DNA from: Mrakia gelida
Lineage: Eukaryota; Basidiomycota; Tremellomycetes; Cystofilobasidiales; Mrakiaceae
DNA: 64,000 nt
Assembly: GCA_024345305.1 (NCBI GenBank)
Contig: BRON01000005.1
Location: 806,001-870,000 of the forward strand
Direction: 5' to 3'
Under the pieces are notes generated by a model. That model did no database searches. It was given only the letters and a program-made list of their open reading frames with translations, and was not told the origin of the DNA. Positions 59,501 through 64,000 of this stretch are shown here, piece by piece (positions within the stretch are counted from its first letter, which is position 1; the number at the start of each line of letters is the position of its first letter). The position numbers and the translations under genes were made by a program.

Positions 59501-60170
59501 TTTGCATTCTGGTGGGAGCGAAGGTGGTCGATGGGTTGGAAGAGGAGGAGGGGACGGGGACTGGACGAGGGGCTGTGCCTGACCATGAGGAAAAGTAGTT
59601 GGAGGGGAAGTTGAATTGAGACGAAGATAGAAGGGGCATGTAGGCAGCTGCTAAGAGGAGGGGACCCGAAAAAGAACTAAGAGGTCAGCGCCGTTGTTCG
59701 CTCGAGGAAGGGGGCTGAGTAGGGAAGGAAGTTTGGGGGAGCGAGGGAAACGACGAACCGTCCAGCATCATGACTTGATCTTCTTGAGAACGACTCCTCG
59801 AGTCTCCAGCGTTGTAGGATCCTGTAGTATAGAGTCGAGTACAGAGCGTCAGACGCGTCCGGTAACGAGGAGGACGACGAAAGAACAAGGACAAGGCGCC
59901 GTTGAACCGGGTCGAAAGAAAGGGAAAGAGGAGTGAGACGTCAGACTCACCATCGCTCGTTTGACCCTCCAGAGACGTCAGATTTTCATCAAAATCGATT
60001 CCTGTCGCACTCCCGACCTGCTGAGACCAACCCCCCGAGGTTGTACTGTCTCCCATCCACGAAGAAGGAAGGGGAGGACCTCCTGAACCTCCCGTATCGG
60101 CCGTCGCAGCAGTTGATGCGCTCGATCCCGCTGCTGTTTCTGGCCAGAGACTCGACGAGGTGAAAGGCAT
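56595..60170 (-). CDS. Large transcription regulator with a C-terminal Zn2Cys6 cluster
   Basis: Predicted DNA-binding regulator of about 1076 aa in four exons: 59951-60170, 59759-59821, 57070-59647, 56595-56964. Nearly the whole protein is low-complexity Ser/Pro/Thr-rich sequence typical of activation regions, with small recurring boxes such as LSRYAQLVQAKMRN and LSRYQQLMAAKYA. The only folded part visible is near the C-terminus: a basic stretch (RRGKPRAKKAKK), then LLLACHFCRGRKLKCDGNR and VQCANCVLRGTPCTY, giving C-x2-C-x6-C-x6-C-x2-C-x6-C at about residues 945-972. It is split by an intron right after RKLK whose acceptor is CAAG. A short acidic tail follows. Zn2Cys6 clusters are normally N-terminal with a fungal_trans domain after them; that domain is absent here. 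The exon 3 acceptor is a TAGCAG pair (one-Ala choice). Targets are unknown. Confidence 0.83.
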
Positions 60171-62272
60171 TTGAAGTTCCTTCGTCCCTGGAACGAGTAA
60201 GAGGAGGAGAGGTGTGATGCTCTTATGGGTAGGCGAGAGAGAGCTCTGATTGGCGGGAAGGAGAGAGGAAGAGGGAAGAAAAGCGGGGAGGGAGGTCGGA
60301 GGGAGGGAAGGAAGGAAGAACGAGAGCTCGAACGAAGTCGCGGCTTGAGGCGAGACCCGGGGGAGGATGGGATCTTCAAACGAGGATGGCTTGGAGAGAG
60401 AGGTAGGAGAGGAGGGTGTATACAGGCTGGAATCGTAGGATTTTTGGGGTGGGAGGGGAAGGGGTTGGAAGAGAAGGGAAAGGTGAGTTCGTTCAGGTTG
60501 CCGCCAACTCGTTTCGTCCGAGGAGCCCGCCTGAGGAAAACGAAGAGAACGAAAAAAGCCACAGTTTGTTTTTCCTCTCACCCTTGTTCGCTTCAACGAG
60601 GAACAGCTCAAGTTCCGAAACAGAAAGACCTCTCTATTGTTCGAATCCATCGAATCGAAGCAGGAGAAAGAGAGGGGGAAGTCGAAGCGACTCGACTCGA
60701 CTCGACGCGTCGGTGTCTACCTGCATCCCACCCTTAGCTCGTTCGTTTGCTACAGCCCCCACCCTTAAACTCCGTCCTCGCGTTTTCTCTCGTGACATCA
60801 GACCCTGGTTTCGCTCAGCAAACCTTCTGACAGAGAACGAGGGGGGAAGGTCTTGAAATTGGATCCTTCCCTCCTCCCCGCGCGATCACGTCCAAACCGT
60901 CACTCGATCAAGCATCGATTCCACAGAGAAGCCTTGGAACGTGGAGCGATTAGGGCTGCTTGTTTCCTTCTCGGCTCTCGTCTTGCTCTGTCTCTCTTTC
61001 ATCACCTTCTCTACCAGCTCTGTTCGTTCGTGAAGAGCGAATCGGACTCGACGCGACGGCGCTCATCGCTCGTCGCTGTTTTTGCCAACTCCCGAAACAC
61101 GATGCACGCCCTGAGATCTACAACGTCGGAGTTTCGAGGACCAAAGGGGAATACTCACGAGAGGGCCAAGCAACGAATGGACGGACGAAGAGGCCCAAAC
61201 GAGCAAAGCTGCTTCGATTCGGACGGGATCCGAAACCTTCAAGCCTCGACCCACTTCCGAGTCTCGTGCGAAAACGTGCCTGGCGCAGCCCCACCACACC
61301 ACTCAAGTTTCTGTCCCCATTTCATCCGAGCTGCACAAAGTCGGCTCTCGAGAAAAGAGAAGAGAAAGAACGACGAAGACAACAACGACGCGCTGGCTCC
61401 TCGTTTCGCTCGCTCCCACGGTGACCTACCTGTTACGCGAGATGAGCGTTGGGCTGTGTAGAGCGAATGGAGCTAAGGAAGAGAAGCTTCAGGGAGGGAT
61501 CGAAAACAGGGAAGGTGAGAGAAGGGGGAAGGAGGTCAAACAGTCATGAGAGAAAGGTCAAAGGAGCGCCCGTCTGCTGCTCTTCTCGGCTCTTCCCCAG
61601 CATCCTTATGACCTACATAGATCCAGAGCCGCCTTTGAGGAGTCAGAAACAGTCCGAGAAGAGGAGGCAGCTGGTCAAGAGCGCGATCTCTCGTCGCTGA
61701 TTTTCCGTGTCTCGCGAGTGAGAGGCCGCCGACCGAGCGAAGAAGAGAGGGAACCGAGTCTTTCTTCTTGCTTCGTCAGGTGAGAGCTCGTAGGTATGCA
61801 GATCAGCCAGACTCTACTACTGACTTCAGGTCGGTATTGATGGTGTGAGCGTGGAGCCTTCGACGCTGCTTTGAACAGGGTCAGGGAAACGTCGACGTCT
61901 CGTTCAACAATATTTTGCATCCGAGGACGTGAGAGTTTTGAGCTGGGCTTCCTTCTTCCCCGCAGGGAAGGCCTTCGGTTGCTGTAGAAGCCTCGGAGAT
62001 ATCTCCTGGAAGAAGCCCAAGCCCTCCATGAGACGAGCCTTTTGGAAAGAGCCACAGTTAGATCAACCGCGTCGCGCCTGTTTCTTTTGCTCCCTTCCCC
62101 TCTCTCTCTCTCAGAGCCATCTGAACGAGCGAGCGAAGGGGATAGCATAGCGAGCGACGATACAACGATGAAGTAAGATACGGTCCATGAGCCGAGAGAA
62201 GAAGCTACACATTAAGACGAAACATCAAGCGAACAACACGAAATCAAAACAAAGGACTGGAGCAGCGCAGAT
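60171..62272. other. 2.1-kb region without a supportable gene
   Basis: Starts with the 5' region of the C-terminal zinc cluster gene, including a CCAG acceptor just upstream of its ATG that suggests a 5' UTR intron. The rest (about 60700-62270) has only short, unconserved frames. GACGCGTC occurs near 60703. I compared it by eye with the thiolase-flanking arms and found no convincing match. Confidence 0.4.
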
Positions 62273-64000
62273 CTAAACCTTCTGCGCCGTCTCGACCTTC
62301 TCCTCAGTAGGCGTTGAGGTATCTTCAGCGCGAATGAACTCTCTTCGACGAGGAATGCGAACGGCGCTGCAAAGAGGGAGAAAAAAGCGAGGTCAGAACA
62401 AGACGAGGCGCGAACGAAAACAAGACGGGCGACGGGAGGACTCACCCGACGAGTCTGCCAGGGTGGAGAACGTTGAGCGTGCAGAGCGAGAGGAGGATGA
62501 GAGTTCCGTCGAAGATGCAGAAGAGAGCTTCGTTCTTGTAGATGGCTCCTCCCCAACCTTGGGCGAACTCGATTCTGCGACGAGACGGGACGCGACGAAA
62601 ACGGAGTGAGGTGAGCTTGGAATCGAACGAGCGACCGATGAAGAAGGAGGGCTGCACTCACGCTCTGAACAGGGATCGAACGAAGATCAAGAAGTTGGCG
62701 GTAGAAACTCCGATGATGAGCAGCTTCGCGTTCTTCCTCTCCTGGTCGGTCGTTTCGAAGACGGTGACAGCGAAAGCTCGACCTGTGATGGGTCTCTCCT
62801 TGAAGAAGCGCCAGGTGAACTCGACGAGGAAACCGGTGAAGACTGGAGCAAAATCGGGAGCGCGAGGGGAAGTCAGTGAGGCGACGAGCGGAAGCGAAAG
62901 AAAGGGCGAGCGAGAGGTGGACGAACCGAGCATGGCAGCTGTGAGCGATGGAAAGGGCAGAGGTCAGCATCCAGAACTGAAGGAAAGGAGGCGTCAAAGG
63001 GATGCCGCTAACCGAGTTGAAGGAAGATCCCCTGGAAGAGGTGAACGCGTCCAAATTGGTTCAGTTTCAAGGTTCGAAGACGCGACGAAATCGATGAACA
63101 GAGAAACGATCACCACTCACTCCCATCGCAATATCAGATCCTCTCTTCTGAGCCTTGGGATCATCCTGAGATCCAGCGGCGATACCTCCTCCCAAGCTTT
63201 GGATGGCGAGCTACATGTAGCGAGAGAAAGTCAGCTCGAGCAGTCGACGCGACCGACTCTCGCACCGGGACGGGTTCGAAGACGACGAACCGAGAAGATG
63301 TCGGCGGTGACGAAGATTCCAAGATACATTCGAGGAGTGAGGCGAGAGTATTGGATGCTATGAGGAGAGAGAAAGCGAGAGGGAGGAGATCAGCGTTCGA
63401 AACGAGAAGTCGCGTCTGGGCTGTTTCGACTCGATCTGCTGTGCTCGAGAGGGAACAGAACTGACCCATGTTTAGCGATGAGGAGACCAAGGATGAGATA
63501 GTTCGCAGCGGCGAGGAAAGCTGGACAGAAGACTGAAGAGAAACGAAAGAGAGCTCAGCGAACGAAGACGAGACCCGCGCGTCTCGACGCGGTGCGGAAA
63601 GTCAAGAAGGACTCACTGAGAGTGATGATCCTGATAGAAAGAATTAAAGATTCTTCAGCTTCACTTATAGACACTTCTGCGAGAGCACCGTAACTCACTG
63701 AGTCATAAAAGCTCCGTTCGATGAAGTCCAGTAGCCTCCCTCCTCCGCGACCCAACTGAACGATTGAGAGCTCCAGAGTCGACCAGCCCACTGGAGAGAA
63801 GCAACGAGGTTAGGTCGAGCTTTCATCTCAAGAGAGAAGATAAAGACGTACTCCGATGGTCTCTCCTGTAGCGAGGAAGGATGAAAGGCGATGCGGTTAA
63901 GCGACGTCCACGTTCACGAGTTCGAAAACGATCCCTTCGACGCGACTCACCGAGTCCGCCGAGACTGAGAGTCCAGAGCAGCCACCAGAGCCTGTAGTGG
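62273..64000 (-). CDS. RTA1-like lipid-translocation/resistance membrane protein (5' end missing)
   Basis: Multi-pass membrane protein of the fungal RTA1 family, linked in other fungi to sphingoid-base export and 7-aminocholesterol resistance. The start lies beyond the window. Twelve exons are visible: 63951-63991, 63852-63865, 63699-63790, 63617-63630, 63466-63532, 63291-63357, 63121-63210, 63013-63031, 62927-62938, 62662-62842, 62446-62574, 62273-62366, encoding the last 272 residues. Family segments in order: LWWLLWTLSLGGLGETIGWA, IITLIFCPAFLAAANYLILG, TPRMYLGIFVTADIFSLAIQ, SLGGGIAAGS, MGGIFLQLAAMLVFTGFLVE, LIIGVSTANFLIFVRSLFRA, IEFAQGWGG, NEALFCIFDGTLILLSLCTL and NVLHPGRLVG. Four internal exons are 12-19 nt, and all joins keep frame. 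The tail is short and charged. The family call is firm. Confidence 0.88.

Overview
The window looks like nuclear DNA of a GC-rich, intron-dense basidiomycete fungus. The evidence is short spliceosomal introns (mostly 60-130 nt, donors GTGAGT or GTTCGT, branch sites CTGAC/CTCAC/CTAAC, acceptors CAG/TAG) in nearly every gene, fungal-only families (fungal-type RNA triphosphatase, RTA1-like, Zn2Cys6 and fungal_trans regulators, HOPS Vps11), and CT-rich promoters. I would guess a Pucciniomycotina or Ustilaginomycotina yeast-like lineage, but the class cannot be fixed by eye. Eighteen protein genes are supported. Exon joins were checked by reading phase, and gene lengths come out as whole codons except where stated.

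Layout. 1-10.3 kb (+): 3' part of 2-oxoglutarate dehydrogenase E1, a fungal_trans regulator with no visible zinc cluster, and a Dug3-like glutamine amidotransferase. 10.3-15.6 kb (-): MSH5, convergent with DUG3. 15.6-25.7 kb: a 3-ketoacyl-CoA thiolase gene (-) centred between two gene-poor arms that are diverged inverted copies of each other. 25.7-33.6 kb (+): cytochrome b5, Aurora kinase, and a PHD plus extended-PHD protein. 34.2-38.9 kb (-): an unusual protein kinase and dihydrofolate/folylpolyglutamate synthase. 39.3-43.5 kb (+): VPS11. 44.1-52.6 kb (-): a short Kre6/Skn1-reminiscent membrane protein, a MYND-finger protein, a seven-helix membrane protein (copy A), and a Cet1-type mRNA 5'-triphosphatase. 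53.6-56.0 kb (+): copy B of the seven-helix protein, carrying a 1-nt frameshift relative to copy A. 56.6-60.2 kb (-): a large regulator with a C-terminal Zn2Cys6 cluster. 62.3-64.0 kb (-): an RTA1-like membrane protein running off the right end.

The genes are mostly unrelated housekeeping functions: TCA cycle, glutathione turnover, meiotic recombination, beta-oxidation, ER electron transfer, mitosis, chromatin reading, folate, vacuolar tethering, mRNA capping. There is no metabolic cluster, CRISPR, rRNA, recognisable tRNA or intact transposon. The notable features are structural: at least eight very short internal exons (7-19 nt), a palindrome GACGCGTC recurring through introns and spacers, the inverted duplication around the thiolase gene with a neighbouring three-unit hairpin array, a GC-AG intron in VPS11, and the inverted paralogue pair around the capping gene.
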